From assembly GCA_016271365.2 (NCBI GenBank), contig CM028131.1, positions 282,656,001 through 282,720,000 on the forward strand: a DNA stretch of 64,000 nt, written 5' to 3'. This DNA is from Neoceratodus forsteri. Taxonomy: Eukaryota > Chordata > Ceratodontiformes > Ceratodontidae. A program made the position numbers and the translations under genes. Below, piece after piece: positions 1-12,416 of this stretch. Every line of letters starts with the position of its first letter. The first letter of the stretch is position 1. Below the pieces are notes generated by a model that saw nothing but the letters and a program-made list of their open reading frames with translations, was not told the DNA's origin and did no database searches.

Positions 1-225
1 TGTCACAGACATTGAAAAGACGAGAAATATAAATTCTAATAGAATAAAATGCGTTTATGAACTTAGAGTATACAGACGTTTTTACCAGCTCTTTAATGTT
101 GATGGTTTTTAATGTTCTGTATTTCAGAGAGCAGTGTTTACTTTACTTGCACTTAGTTGATTAATCTGTTTTTCAGTTACTACCTGATCATCAAGGCAAG
201 CAGGAAGTCATGAGTCTGTACATAC

Positions 226-560
226 TGTATGTCTGTCTGTCTATTGCTTAGCAATAAAAAAAATCCCTTATAAATTCCATTCCAGTCCAGTGCCCCTCAC
301 AGTTAAAGAGCAGTGTCAAATAATAACTTACGGTGGCACAGTTGTAATATATGGACTTTTCATCATTGTCCAGCTGCAATCCTCTTTTCAGTATGTTCAT
401 TCTTTAGTCCTGGAGTTTTCCTTATTAGTAAGGCAGACAGGTTAATTTGCTTCGGATCAGAGACAGATGTTCACTAAATAAAGTGCATATGTCTGTCTGT
501 TGCTTAGCAGTAAACATAAAAAACACATCTCTTATCAATTTCATTCTAGTCCAGTGCCCC
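226..560 (+). repeat. Diverged direct repeat pair (226-296 and 486-560)
   Basis: Two segments of about 70 bp share the order TGTCTGTCTGT, TTGCTTAGCA, a short A-rich stretch, CTTAT and TCCAGTGCCCC. They differ by small indels and substitutions. They are direct repeats about 260 bp apart, so they look like an old local duplication or two copies of a short dispersed repeat. Confidence 0.7.
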
Positions 561-858
561 CCAAATAAGCTGCTGCCACAAAAGCAAACCACAGCTGCCC
601 GAAATGTTGCAGATATCACGCTGTAAGTGTCAGCTGCAGGCAGGAGCATAACGACAAGTCCATGGCTCGACTCCTGCAATATCAGTATTATATCTGAATT
701 GTTCGACACCTACACTTACAGAAAAGAAACACAGAAAGTAATGTAAAAAAAATAAAATAAAAGTAATGTAATCAAATCAGGCAGTGCTTGTGATTATGCC
801 ACCAGTCGTAATACTGTGTTTATACACTACTCATTTTGGCACTTGTCATTTTTTCAAC

Positions 859-1050
859 ACATCGTTGGCAACTGATGGAGAATTATGTATTTGCTCCCTG
901 GTGAAAAGCTATAAATCATTTCATACTGTTAGCTCTATATGATAGAGCAAGTGTTGCCACTCAAACAGTAGGATGTTTATCTAATGCATTATTGGCAAAT
1001 TTATCTAATGCATTATTGCCAAGTGATGGAGAATAATATATTTGCTCCAC
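859..1050 (+). repeat. Small tandem and direct repeats
   Basis: A 24-bp unit starting TTTATCTAATGCATTATTG occurs twice in tandem at about 975-1,020. A flanking segment around GATGGAGAATTATGTATTTG at 875-895 recurs as GATGGAGAATAATATATTTG at about 1,025-1,045. The whole block looks like a local duplication. No coding content is visible. Confidence 0.7.
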
Positions 1051-3040
1051 TGAAACCTGTAATTAAGAAAACATTCCCTCGATGTTTTTAATTTTGTTTC
1101 CAACCTGTAAAAAGAAACAGTCCACTGCCGATCTTACCCCCACCAGACCGCCCACTTTGCACGCACCATCCCACACCCCGCTCAAGAAAAGAAACTGAAA
1201 TCTTTTAAACAAGAAAAAAAAAGAACTACAATTCAAAATGAATACTGAAAAAAAAGTTATAAATAACATCCATGCTGTGAAAAAAAAATATTGGAACATT
1301 TGACTGTGGGACTGCTAAAATGTAAAGTATATTATATTTCCATTTTGAAAAGCTACAGTCAAATGTTAGCAGCAACGTTTACTTGTCCCATGTTTTGAGA
1401 CTGAGTAACCAGGAGCCACACGAAACAGTGCCTGTAATCAAGTCAAGTTTCAGAGTGCATTAAAAATTCAGTTAGGCACAGCTCTGCTAGATGTTACTAA
1501 GTACAGCACTATATGTTACCGATGGCCCGGGCAGGACTGGAGAGGGGGTGTATGGGATGAAAACATCATGCTTGCTAAGTAGATCACTTCAGTCCCTGCT
1601 ATATAACGTTTAATGACTTGTCTGTGTGTTATGATAACAACAATTATTCCCCCTTGTGCCTATTGAACAGTTAATGATCTAGGGCCATAAAGTATATGAA
1701 AAAAACTTTTACTAAAAAAACAGGATGCAGTTCTTAAAAAGAGAACAAACCTGCCATTGATCTTTCGAAAGAGAGATAAATAGTAGTGAACACATTATTT
1801 TTGTTTAATTGGAACCCCCAGTACAATGCTGAACTACATCCTTTTCTCTTGACAGACTCTTTCAGTCTATATGTTAAGCAGAATGCACATGACACTTTTT
1901 TTAATCTGGTATTGTTAAAAACAACCAGCGTACTTTGTCCAGGACCACTTTGAAAATGAGCTTGCTCAATGGTGTTTGTGCCTGGTTAAAAAAAAGTTTG
2001 ATTGATTTTACCATTTATCGAATTTAAACACTACATGGATTAGCTGAAATGGGTTTTGTTTCATTTTTATTTTGTAGGTTATTAGCTTTGATTTCATAAT
2101 GGAATGTGATAAAAGCAAAATGTTAATTTAATGTTTATCAGTTTTTCTGAGTTGTGTACCCAAACATGATGGCAGAGAAAAGCCATGAATGTGCTCCCCT
2201 TCCCTCATACACAGGATGGGCTGAAATGCAGATGCCTCGTAATTATACTCAAAGCCTGCAAAGTGGGTTTGGACGCTGCCTTTAAAAAAGGTGAGAGATT
2301 TGGGCATCGTAATGCAAAGTCTCACATTTCCAAGGCAACTCTGCTATGTTTCTACTTCAGCTTGGGGGGGAAGGGGTCTCCTGAACTAATCTGGCTGCAT
2401 TCTGACTTTCAACGCCCCCACACACACACAGCCACACACACATACATACAGGCCCAGGTCTTTTTCTATAGATGATGCTATTTGCTTTATTAGGGAGAGA
2501 AAAATGCGAGTCATTCAGTTTAAATGCTCACTGTGCTAATTTATTTACTTTTTCCTCATTAATGAAAGCAATGTGTTCAGCTACACGAGTAAGTCATAAC
2601 TAAAAAATAGAACTCTTAAACACAGAATAGCAGAAAGTGAGTTATGTTTTCATTTGGCAACATGTACACTGTATAATGGAACTTCCATGCTGGTGTCAAA
2701 TTAATGATAAGTAAATGGAAGACAGCGATGCAGAGAGTCAACCTCCCAGATGTTTTCAATCATTGCACTATTGTGTGTTTTGATAATTTCACCAGTGACT
2801 CATGTTAAAATCTCCAGGTGACTCCTTTTTATTTTTTTGGTTTTTAGTAGGCGTACAATTGCCAGTTTGAATATACCTCTGAAGATATTTATGTATTTCT
2901 CCCCATAAGAGATCTGTATTTGTGCGTGGTGTCTAATGTGAATTCATTCTTGTTGGTTGTTTTGCATGCAGTGTTAGCCCTCAACAGTCCGTGCAAAGGA
3001 TATTATCTTTTTATTTTTTATTTGATTTGATTATGTCTTC

Positions 3041-3180
3041 GGCACTTCTGAGCACAACTGAAAGCTGCCCTCTCTGAGGAAGGTCCCATCAGCAGCTTTT
3101 ATCCTAATTTTTAAAGCCACAGATGTCATCAGCAAAATTCTGATTGGTTATTTCCTTGGCAACTCTCAGCATGTTAGTGA
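3041..3180 (+). repeat. Dispersed repeat, copy 1 (partner at 4,101-4,232)
   Basis: This 140-bp segment shares with 4,101-4,232 the ordered blocks CTGAAAG/CTTGAAAG, CTCTCTGA, GGTCC, TTTTTAA, GATGTCATCAGC, CTGATTGGTTA, TTCCTTGGCAACTCT and CATGTTA. The two are direct repeats about 1.06 kb apart. They may be two copies of an uncharacterised short interspersed repeat; no poly-A tail or TIR is obvious. Confidence 0.7.
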
Positions 3181-4100
3181 TAGCAGTCGACTGTGAATGT
3201 CATTTAGAACTTACTGATCCAGTAACAGTCGACTGCCTCTCACTTACTAAGCACGTTCATTTCCTCTGAATGAAATGATAACTTTGCCCCATCAATGCTG
3301 TATGCATATAGTTTCTTGCCCACTATGTGTGAAGTGTGTCTCATCGGGTGTTTCCTATACCATTCCATATGTTGTGAGAGTCATAGCTGTGCCACTGCTT
3401 CAGAATTTTCAGAGAGTAATTTGATATTCGCTTATTGCAGTCCTTGTAGTTATGGGCTATGGGGTCAAGACCCTGCAGATAGTTTTTATTCTTCTCTTCT
3501 TTTTTTTTTTGTTTTGTTTTATGCAGTATTTCCTGGGCATAGCACTGAACTACACTGTAAGGTACATACTCTAGGGGTCATAATTTCATGTCTCACTACC
3601 TGCTGGAAATAAAGGATGTCCAGACTGAAAACTGGCACACACCGCAGTCCTTTTTTTAAATCCATTCCATGTCTTGAGATATATGCATTATGAGAGCTGC
3701 TGTTTTCAAATAATTATTTTTTTTATGTGTGTGTTTCACTATGATTATTGTCTTGATTTGTTTTGGGTAATTGTTTTTTATTTTATCTTTTTACACATCA
3801 AGAAATTAGTAGTTCTGCTGGTAATAGCGGGAAATAGTGTAAAAAACATCTACAGTATTTGAACAGCCATGTCCCATAGTCCCACAAGTCGAGGACTGCC
3901 ACAACCCAGTGTCTGCTTACCTTTTGCAAATTCCCTAGCTGTACAACTACTGTACGACTCTGAAGATGCATGTGTATGCTTTTCATGTGTGCAGTGTCTG
4001 CATGCAGTGATTTATCTGAATGCATTTTTTTGTGGAGGTTTGAAGTGCAGGATTTGCCCTGGACAGTCAGTGAAAATTCTTCTTATTTGACAAGTTGCTG

Positions 4101-4232
4101 GTCACTTCGTAGTGCACTTGAAAGTGGTCTCTCTGAAGGAGGTCCTATCGGCATCTTTTCTCCTGATTTTTAAGACATAGATGTCATCAGCCAAACTCTG
4201 ATTGGTTACTTCCTTGGCAACTCTGCATGTTA
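4101..4232 (+). repeat. Dispersed repeat, copy 2 (partner at 3,041-3,180)
   Basis: Second copy of the repeat described at 3,041-3,180. The best-kept block is GATGTCATCAGC, a spacer, then CTGATTGGTTACTTCCTTGG. Divergence between the copies suggests an old duplication. Confidence 0.7.
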
Positions 4233-4721
4233 AGCACAATGGGCCTTATCATGCACCCCCCCACCACCACCACCACACACTTTTAAATAAATAAACATAT
4301 AAGTAAATTGACAGGATCACAGTATGGAGATGGAAATGACACCGTTTATTATGAACTGTCAGTTTCCAGTCAACATCTAATCATGTCTACAGAGGAAAAG
4401 TATGATTAGAACTGCTTCTTTGCTTTAACAAATCGAGTGTACAACATATTAGGAATTGTCACCAGTACTTTATGTGTATTGGCCTCCCAGTCCCCTATTC
4501 CAAAATACTGTAGGAGTCATGGTGTACTGTCTATGAGGATGCTACTGTATCTAAAGTAAGTAGCAGGCTGACATGGAATGCATAAATAAGTTACTGAGCA
4601 GGAGATCCCAGTTCCATATCCCAACACAGACAAGGACTCGCTTGTAGACCTCAGCACTTCACCACACCTAGTTTCCCTGTAGTTTGACTACATTTTTTTT
4701 CACACATGCTACATTTGTTCA

Positions 4722-5960
4722 TGGCAGGATTAACTACTGGGCAGATGTGGCAGCAGGGCTCCCTCAATTCAAGTGTGCCTCATACGCATTTTCATTTTTG
4801 GATTTTTTTATTTACTTACTGATTTTTTTTTTGGGGGGGGCTGTTTTTTGCTTTGCTGCTGTGCTTCACAGCGACCCTGAATTGTTTTGTTTTGAGGCCG
4901 GGGCAGTTGGCATTGTATTGGCAAGGGATACCATGCATCTGTTGCTAGTCCCGAGCACCTGCACCAGCCCTAGTCACACAATGGTCAGTCATCAGTGCCC
5001 ACAAATAAGCATACCGTCCTATTATGTTCTATTCAGAAACAAAAAATGAAGAACTGTAGATAGGACTGTATACATTCAACAATAGGAATAGCTCCTATTT
5101 GCAATGACTTAACATTTGACTGAAACTAAACTCAGGACATTGTAATACAGACATCATAGGGTACGACAAAACAGTCAGTGTCAATGCTACAGTTACCTCA
5201 AACACAGAATGATAGGCAGCTAGGTATACAGTTCATACAGATAAAGTCAGTTTGGTGGGTTGCAGTCTGCATTCTTGATGTACTTGCATCAACAAATAGA
5301 GCAGCTATAGTATGTAGCCGGAACTGTGTCTTGCATCGTTTTTAATTCATGATGTTACCAGTGCTGCATTGGGTCTAGTTTTGGGACAGTGTTAACTTTC
5401 AATCCCTCAGTGGGACACTCGTAAAACCTTCTTTGCACGTGTTTACAGTGCTCATTCCCTGCAAAGACATTATTGCCAGTACCTGGTCCGCATTGACAGT
5501 CAGTTCACCTGAGTGATACTTTCGGATCACATGAAATGTACAGTATTCTTGTTTAGCTTACATTGAGCCATCCGGAAATCGGACCCAATTTACTAACGTA
5601 CAGTAAATGCCTAGCACATCTGGCGAGTTCATCTGCGCAACTGGCTTTTAGTTTTGACTGCAGTGTGTACCTGCATATACCCCAACAAGGATTACACTCC
5701 TGTGGCCAGTTACCTATCCACAAAAATAACGGCAACATGTGAGTCCCAAACTATAACTTTTAAAGAGAGGAAAGCTGTGTCCCAGTTTATGCTGGGTGAC
5801 TCATTGCTACGGTACAGTATGTGAGCCGAGTTTCATTAGGCAGACATGGCAGCAGGCCTCCCCATGTTCGAGTTTGCCCTCTTTACATTTTTTGGAATTT
5901 TTTTATTTACTTATTGATTTTTTGGGGGGTGGGGTCTATGTTTTGCATTGCTGCTGATGA
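4722..5960 (+). repeat. Diverged direct repeat pair (4,722-4,860 and 5,830-5,960)
   Basis: Two segments of about 130 bp share GCAGAYRTGGCAGCAGG, CTCCC, TTTTTTTATTTACTTA, TTGATTTTTT or CTGATTTTTT, a G run, then TTTTGC and TTGCTGCTG. They are about 1.1 kb apart in the same orientation. This spacing matches that of the 3,041/4,101 pair, so both pairs could descend from serial duplication of a unit of about 1.1 kb; that link is an inference. Confidence 0.6.
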
Positions 5961-7639
5961 GTTGAGTATGTCATTTTAAAAAAGGGAATGTTTAGTTTGT
6001 TCTGAATCGTGTCTAATGGTTGATGGTGTCGGGGGGGTGAACAGTGGCTAATTTCAGTTTTGATAGGACGAGTGGAAGAGCCGTTTGATATTATGTAATT
6101 GTGAACTTGAGGAGTCTGTGCTGGAGACAACAATAATGAAGTGTACTTTGGCTTCACTGGAGCACCAGAAACTGCAAGACAGGGCACGGCATGAACCAGA
6201 ATCAAAGATCGTGAGTTCAGATAAGTACCACTTGTCCTACATTGTCTGCCCTTTTTCCACACAAATGGTGATTACTCAGGCCTTTATTGATCTCTGGCTA
6301 TTTCTCCCCCCACCACCCTATTTCAACAGCCTGCCCCACTGATACTGGAATCGAGCAACTGTTTGTGCCCCACCACATCTTTTGGGTATCTTTTCCAGAC
6401 ATCAACCACTGTTTCTGTTATGAAGAACTTCCTCACATCTTTCCTGAATCCACCTTCCAGCTTCATACTGTAGCATACCCATTTGTTAACTAGCTTTTTT
6501 TTATTTTTTACTAAAGATACTACATAGGCACGTATATGATCATGACACTCCAAATCTGGCTCTGTGTCTGAACTGTGTACGCATTTTTGTTTTGGTTGAA
6601 AGCATTTCTAAAATGTGTAGCATCCAGTGTAATCTAAGCTACATTACGATCAGTTACCAGATGCTGTACGTCGACGGACTAGAGTAGGTGTATGACACGT
6701 TGGGATGAGGTTACTAGTGGTCAGAGTTTTATTGGACACATCCAAATTGAACAGTTAGTCTGCTTTCCACCTCCCCCCTCCCCACCACCAAAAGACAATT
6801 AAAATTAGCAATTAAATCAATAAATGGCTGCAGTTCATTTTTTTGTAAGAGTTTGTTACCTTTAAATGAAATCCTACTGTACATTTTAAATTGGGACATT
6901 AATCTGGCAGTACCAAATAGATTAAAAAAGAGACAGAGTTGTGCTTGCGGTCCCGCTGACACCTACAGTACTTCTCGATCAATTTAAACATGGCTCTGTC
7001 GCTATCTGGGTTTACTTTTAATGTCAAATGCTGCAGTGGAAAAAAAATGCTCTCACACTACACCATGCTGAAATATAAAATGACAACACTTTTAATAAAA
7101 TAAAAATCACACAGACGCATGGTTTTAATTAGTTATTTTATTCAACAGCAGATACCTGTGAAAAGAAGAATGAAGATGAACAAATAATTAACAAAGCAGC
7201 TGTGGCATAATCTGGGGGATACTCCTAGTGCTCGTCAGTTAATTTTAATGTGGACTACAGAGACCCCTAGTGGAAAATGTGAAAGTAGCAGGTGCATTAT
7301 AGATGGAACAGCGCCACCTGGTGGATTTTAACTGCGGAAACGTCTGCTTCTAAAATAAATACCAAATGCCATTTACTCGACTGCATAACCACCGCTACCA
7401 CAACTGCTTGCCGCCCATCACCAGCAGTAATGCTATCTCTGCTGCTACAGCGATTGCCAAAATCTGCTGCGGTAACGTTAAACTTTTCTGTGACAGGCAC
7501 TGTAGAAGAACTCTCCCAAAGAAACAATTTTTTTATTTTCTGACAAGGATTTGCAGCTGGGAGGCAGGGAGCACCCTCAGATTTAGAAATCATACCTGTT
7601 AAACTGCAGCTTTCAAATTGACTAGACTGCCTTATAATT

Positions 7640-7815
7640 AAGCAATAACGACTGAGTTGCTGGTCATTTCCAAGGGATTAATGACCAGTTGGGGGGATGG
7701 GTGGCCCATGGCACAGCTAGCTGAGGGCTACCTCTCTCCAGCCAGTCGTTAATCCAAGGAAATGACTGGCTTCAAGGTTGTCATTGTGATTATGTCTAAT
7801 CGCAATAACAATGTT
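7640..7815. repeat. Palindromic MITE-like sequence
   Basis: An imperfect inverted repeat. The left arm at 7,661-7,688 (GGTCATTTCC, then GGATTAATGACC) pairs with the right arm at 7,741-7,770 (AGTCGTTAATCC, then GGAAATGACT). Each arm is itself nearly palindromic. Weaker complementarity extends outward (GCAATAACGAC against the complement of GTTGTCATTGTG). No transposase is present. The structure fits a small non-autonomous DNA transposon; target duplication is not clear, so the class is unknown. Confidence 0.5.
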
Positions 7816-7900
7816 TTTTTCCCCCCATTATTTAAGATTTTAAGTGGAGTAGCACAAGCCGTACTTGCTGCACAGCGTCAGTTGACAGCTGGAACGGTCA

Positions 7901-8092
7901 ATCTTACTTCGAGAGGGCTCTTACAGTAGGTAATTACATATAGGACTGATGCCGGCCGGCGGCAGGACCCCATGGAAAAATTTCTAGCTAGCAGTTCCTG
8001 GCGAGGGACCGCCCCCACGTCAGCTGACCGGCGTCATGAGACATCAGAATAAAGGGGCGGTCCCAGACGCCCACCTTCCAGTTCTTTCCCGA
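7901..8092 (+). repeat. DIRS-A left ITR
   Basis: This segment is the inverse complement of 19,643-19,865. Shared blocks include GTAGGTAATTACATATAGGA, the AAATTTCTAGCTAGCAG box, GCGAGGGACCGCCCCCACGT and a CCAGTTCTTTCCCG-like inner edge. The outer part (GCTCTTACAGTAGGTAATTA) recurs in inverse in the ICR. DIRS left ITRs usually carry the promoter; I see no confident TATA box. Confidence 0.9.
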
Positions 8093-8209
8093 CGTTAGCT
8101 CGTGCAGCACCTCACGGTCAAGTTCGTGCTTAGCCAGCCCTGCTCTTTCGTCAGTTTTACCGAGATTTATAAGTATTTTTTCTTTCTATCGTCAGGTCAT
8201 CGTCGGTGT

Positions 8210-10552
8210 ATGTCGTCCCCTACACCCTCCAAGCACAAAAACAAGTGCGACTCGTGCGGCGCCCAACTGCCACACAAGGACGGCCATTCCCTCTGCCTCT
8301 TCTGCCTAGGCCCTGACCACCCAGTCGACAAGTGCTCACATTGCCTTCACTTCAGCGGCTACCCGCAGACGACGCCAGCAGTCCCTGGAAGCCCATCTTC
8401 TAAAGAAAAAGATGTCTTCAATGGAAAAAGAATTGAAGAAGCTCCGGCAGGTATTGACTTCTCCAGAAGGGCATCGTAAAAGCGGGACAAGGAGAGGCAC
8501 GGAGAAGACCTCCTCCCCAGCGACTCGGCGATCGCGACTCTATCTTATCCTCCGGAGACACCGTCCGATAGCAGCCTCCAAGGCTTTGGAGGCGTGTCCC
8601 GCCCATCTGGCTCGCACTCGGGCCTTGCGGGCGCCTCCGGGCAAAAGGAGGCCTCCGCCCCCAGTTCTGCCGCAGGCTTGCGGCCTACTGGTGCGGACGA
8701 CTCTCATAAGTCAGACGTCGGCTCCTCCGACGTCCGCCGTGAGAAGGTCGATAAGCCCGACCCTTCAGGGTGGCGCATGACCTCGTCCCCCTCGGACCGG
8801 GCCGCTCCTCCTCGGCCCGCCTCTGACGAGGGACCCCGTAAGTTGGACGCCGGCTCCTCCGGCACCACGGGACCTAGACCTAAGCCGCATGGCGGCTCCC
8901 CGGCGTCGCGAGGCGGCCGAACCTCGATGCACCCTCAACCCCGTCATACCGGGTTCCCCAGCCTTCGCTGCCGTCTGGGAGCCTGAGTCACCCAGCCCTG
9001 ACCCCAGGGTTCCCCCCTCCGTCCCAGGCGATGCGAGGGATGTTCCACCTCTGTCAGACCCTCCTCCTAGGAGCCAGATCTGGCCGCTGCCCCAGACGTC
9101 AGTCGCTTCAGCGCCAGCCCACGCGATGCGGCGGGGACCTTCTCCTTCCATTGGGCCCTGCTCCCCGGGCCTCTCACTGTTGACCCACCCGGTGAGGCCA
9201 CCTTCCAAGCCGTCTGCTCCAGCAGCTCCTCAGCGCCTGGGTACCCGCCGTCTTATCCGGCCGCCATCGTGCCGGGGCCACCCGGTATCCCAGCGCGCAG
9301 TATCCGGCCTTGGTCCCTCCCGGCTGCGGTACCTAGCGCCTCATTACCCGGCACGGTTTTCCGCAGCCAGGTTTCGGATACTCGCCTTATGGATACAACC
9401 TGTATTCCTTCCTCCTCCTCCTCCACCTCCACTGCCCCCTCGGCCGCCGGTGGATCTGCAGGAGACTCTGGCTTCCTGGTGGGCTGAGGCCAAGGCTCAG
9501 CTCACCAAGGAAGTAGAGAGCCGCCTTACGGTGCCACCCCTGGCCCCCGTACGCCTGAGACGGCACACTCCCTCACTGCCTCCGGACTCCAGAGCCCTTC
9601 CCTCTGGATCCCGAGAGGGGCAGGACACGCGTCCAGGGATCCCCCCCAAGGAACCCGTTCCTCTCCCTAGCCGTGTTAGGGAGTCTTATTCTGCTTCTGA
9701 TTCTTCTTCTTCCCTCTCAGATTCCTCCGACGGATGCTCCGAGAGAGACGACGAGCCTCGCTCTCCGTCCAAGCCCCGGCCGAGGACCCCTCCGAAGTCT
9801 CCTCGGAGGACCCTTCCTTCACGGAGTTGCTCAGGAAAATCCAGGAAGTACATCAGTGGCGCTCCTTGGAACCAGATCCTCAGCGGGTTAAACTCGCCGA
9901 ACATCTGGACCTGCCCCTGACAGCTCCTACTTTAGTGCCACACTGGATCGAGCCTCACGCCCACCTTGTTTCCACTGTTTGGAAACAACCGTCGACTTTA
10001 GCCCCGCTTCCTAGGAAGTCTAACAGGCTATACCAGGCTCCTGAGGGTGTAGATTTTTTGGACTCTCACCCTCGCGCAGATTCGGTTGTGATTAGCACCA
10101 CTCACGGCCGATCAGCGCACCCAAAACATCTAAGCTCATCTCCTCCGGATAAGGAATCTCGCCTCCTGGACCAGTCTGGAAGAAAAATCTATGCCTCTTC
10201 CACACTGGGAATTCGGGCCCTGAATTATGTTGCTCATATGGGGGATTACCAGAAGGCCATCCTTACCCAGGCGGAATCTAAGATTGACTCCTTACCTGAC
10301 TCTCAAGTCAGGCAGGAGTTAGCTGATTTAGTCCGTTCTGCTCGTTGGGCCAGTCATCACATTCTGCGGACAACATACGATGCAGTGGGCACTGCCGGGC
10401 GGAGCTCCGCTTTCGCCGTGAGTCTACGGCGTCATGCCTGGCTCCGCGTGTCAGGTTTGGTCCCGGAGGTACAATCCGTGATCCAGGAAGCACCTTTCAG
10501 GGGGTTGGTGCTTTTCGGTGGTGATGTCAAGGACATCATCACCGACTGCTGA
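8210..10552 (+). pseudogene. DIRS-A gag-like ORF1 (frameshifted)
   Basis: ORF1 of DIRS elements encodes a Gag-like nucleocapsid protein. The ATG at 8,210 follows the ITR and opens MSSPTPSKHKNKCDSCG. It leads into a Cys-rich cluster (CDSCG, CLFCLG, HPVDKCSHC), the putative nucleic-acid-binding region. A stop at 8,477-8,479 ends that frame. A Ser/Pro-rich, acidic middle is read partly in another frame (about 9,350-9,750), including SDSSSSLSDSSDG. The conserved C-terminal domain at 9,734-10,552 carries ESRLLDQSGRKIY, an ALNYVAHMGDYQ block and a SLRRHAWLR block that match the same region in the other copies. At least two frameshifts make it a pseudogene. RT begins about 230 bp downstream. Confidence 0.8.
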
Positions 10553-10779
10553 GAGAAGGGGCGGCTCTGAAATCTGTGGATTCCATGTGCCGTCCCATCA
10601 CCTGCAGCACCATCCTTTCATGACATGATCGCCACTGCGAAACCCCAAGGAAGGCGGGCCACTAAACGCCGGGCCCCCACAGCTGCCAGGCTCCCTCTGC
10701 CCAAAAAAGCAGCGGGTTCCCCAGCTGCGGCGCTGCTCCACACCACCTGACTCCTCCCCTCTCCCACCGCCTCCGGACA

Positions 10780-12375
10780 CACCGGAGGAACCAGTAGGAG
10801 GGAGGTTCTCCCTCCACCTTCCGGGTTGGGAGAGGATAACAACGGATTCATGGGTGCTTCAGATTATAGCGGAAGGGCACTCTATAGAGTTTCTACAGAA
10901 ACCACCCCGCCACCCCCCTCTGAAGTCGTCCTACACAAGGGACCATCTTCCTTTGGTCCGGGAAGAAATCTCTGCTCTCCTCGCGAAGCAGGCTATAGAG
11001 CCCGTTCCCCCTCACCTTCAAGGGACGGGTTACTATTCCCATTTCTTCCTGGTCCCAAAGAAGACGAGAGATCTCAGACCCATTCTCGATCTCAGCTCTT
11101 TGAACCTTTACATGGAATACAAAAGGTTCAGGATGCTCTCCCTACAGACCCTTTTGCCCCTCCTTCGGCCGGGTCAATGGCTCCGTGCGCTGGCTATGCA
11201 GGATGCATATCTGCACATCCCCATTCGCCCTTCTCACCCCAAATACCTTCGCTTTGCTTTCCAGGGGTACCATTACCAGTTCCGGGCACTCCCGTTTGGT
11301 CTTTCCTCGGCACCCCGAGTCTTTACCAAATGCCTGGCTGTGGTAGCGGCCCACCTGCGTACGATAGGAGTTCAGGTGTTCCCTTACCTGGACGATTGGC
11401 TCCTGGCGGCCTCGTACAAGGAGGAGATCCTGCATTTTCTCTCCCTCACCCAACAGGTTTTCACTTGCCTGGGTATTACCATCAACCATTCCAAGTCTCA
11501 TCTGGATCCCTCCCAGAGACTACAGTTTATCGGGGCTATCCTTGATACGGTGAGCAAGGCCTTCCTGCCTCCGGACAGGGTGGCCTTTCTTCAGTCACAG
11601 ATTTCCCTGCTAACAGAATGCAGGAAGGTTCCGGCGAGGTCAGTTCTCTGTCTCCTAGGGCTCATGGCGGCCACCATCCCAACAGTTCCCCGCGCTCGGC
11701 TCCACATGAGGATCTCTCAGTGGACTGTTCGCTCCCAATGGGATCAACTGGTAGACGATCTAGATCATCTGGTTCTGATCTCCTCGCCAATGGCTAGAGA
11801 CTTGCAATGGTGGATGGTTCGAGAGAACCTGTTTCAGGAGGTCCCCTTCTTTCATCTTCTCCCCTCCCAGACTCTGACCACAGACGCATCAGGCGAAGGT
11901 TGGGGAGCCCATCTGGGTCCTCACCGAACCCAGGGATTATGGTCCAGATTGGAGCTAGCTCTCCACATCAGTGTGCTCGAGCTTCAAGCAGTACTATATG
12001 CTCTCCAAGCCCTTCACCAATACATTATTCCCGGTCACCTAGCCGTCCAGACGGACAACATATGCGTGGTGTGGTACATCAGCAAGCAGGGAGGGACTCG
12101 ATCCTACCCACTATGCAGGGAAGCAATGAGGGTTTGGGACTGGGCAACTTAACACAACCTTCACCTCACAGCGATTCATGTTCCAGGAGTCGACAATACC
12201 CTGGCAGACAAGCTAAGTTGCTCCTCTGCCCTGCCACACGAGCGGGAGTTGGACCAAAAGGTGCTAAATCACATCTTCCACCTTTGGGGGACTCCACAGG
12301 TAGACCTGTTCGCCTCCTCCCAAAATGCAAAACTTCCCAACTTTTGCTCGCTCGTTCCAGAGTGAGGCGCTTTCT
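10780..12375 (+). pseudogene. DIRS-A reverse transcriptase/RNase H ORF
   Basis: The RT copies DIRS RNA and the RNase H removes the template. The frame opens upstream of the first in-frame GTG (10,854) with the family motif TTDSWVLQII. Visible RT blocks are FFLVPKK, RPILDLSSLN, LAMQDAYLHIPI, FRALPFGLSSAPRVFTK and the catalytic FPYLDDWLL (Y-x-D-D form). The RNase H has TTDASGEGWGAH, LELQAVLYAL, VQTDN and, after an in-frame TAA at 12,150-12,152, HVPGVDNTLAD. All expected RT and RNase H acidic residues are visible, so the stop near the RNase H end is the main lesion. The recombinase follows in the same frame. Confidence 0.9.
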
Positions 12376-12416
12376 GGAACGACGCCTGTCTCTAAGCTGG
12401 AAGGGCAGATTCGCCT

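Larger units (their letters stand above)
1..7639. other. AT-rich non-coding DNA with no recognisable gene
   Basis: This is 7.6 kb with only short open frames (about 120 codons or fewer) on either strand. None has a recognisable domain or signal peptide, and none joins to a neighbour through convincing splice sites. The base composition is AT-rich, with homopolymer runs, a CA-rich run near 2,420-2,460 and poly-T/poly-G runs near 4,829-4,848. The only structure I see is a set of diverged local duplications, listed separately. It could hold old, unrecognisable transposon remains or distal regulatory DNA; the sequence alone does not show which. Confidence 0.6.

Noticed and set aside
2185..2475. 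96-codon open frame overlapping a CA repeat as a small gene
   Set aside because: Its end is CA-repeat translation and a minus-strand frame overlaps it; no domain seen.
1..7639. Vertebrate coding exons or conserved non-coding element in the first 7.6 kb
   Set aside because: I saw no open frame with recognisable protein similarity bounded by good splice sites; conservation cannot be judged from one sequence.
8765..9208. 147-codon minus-strand frame opposite DIRS-A gag
   Set aside because: It is an antisense shadow of GC-rich gag coding sequence.
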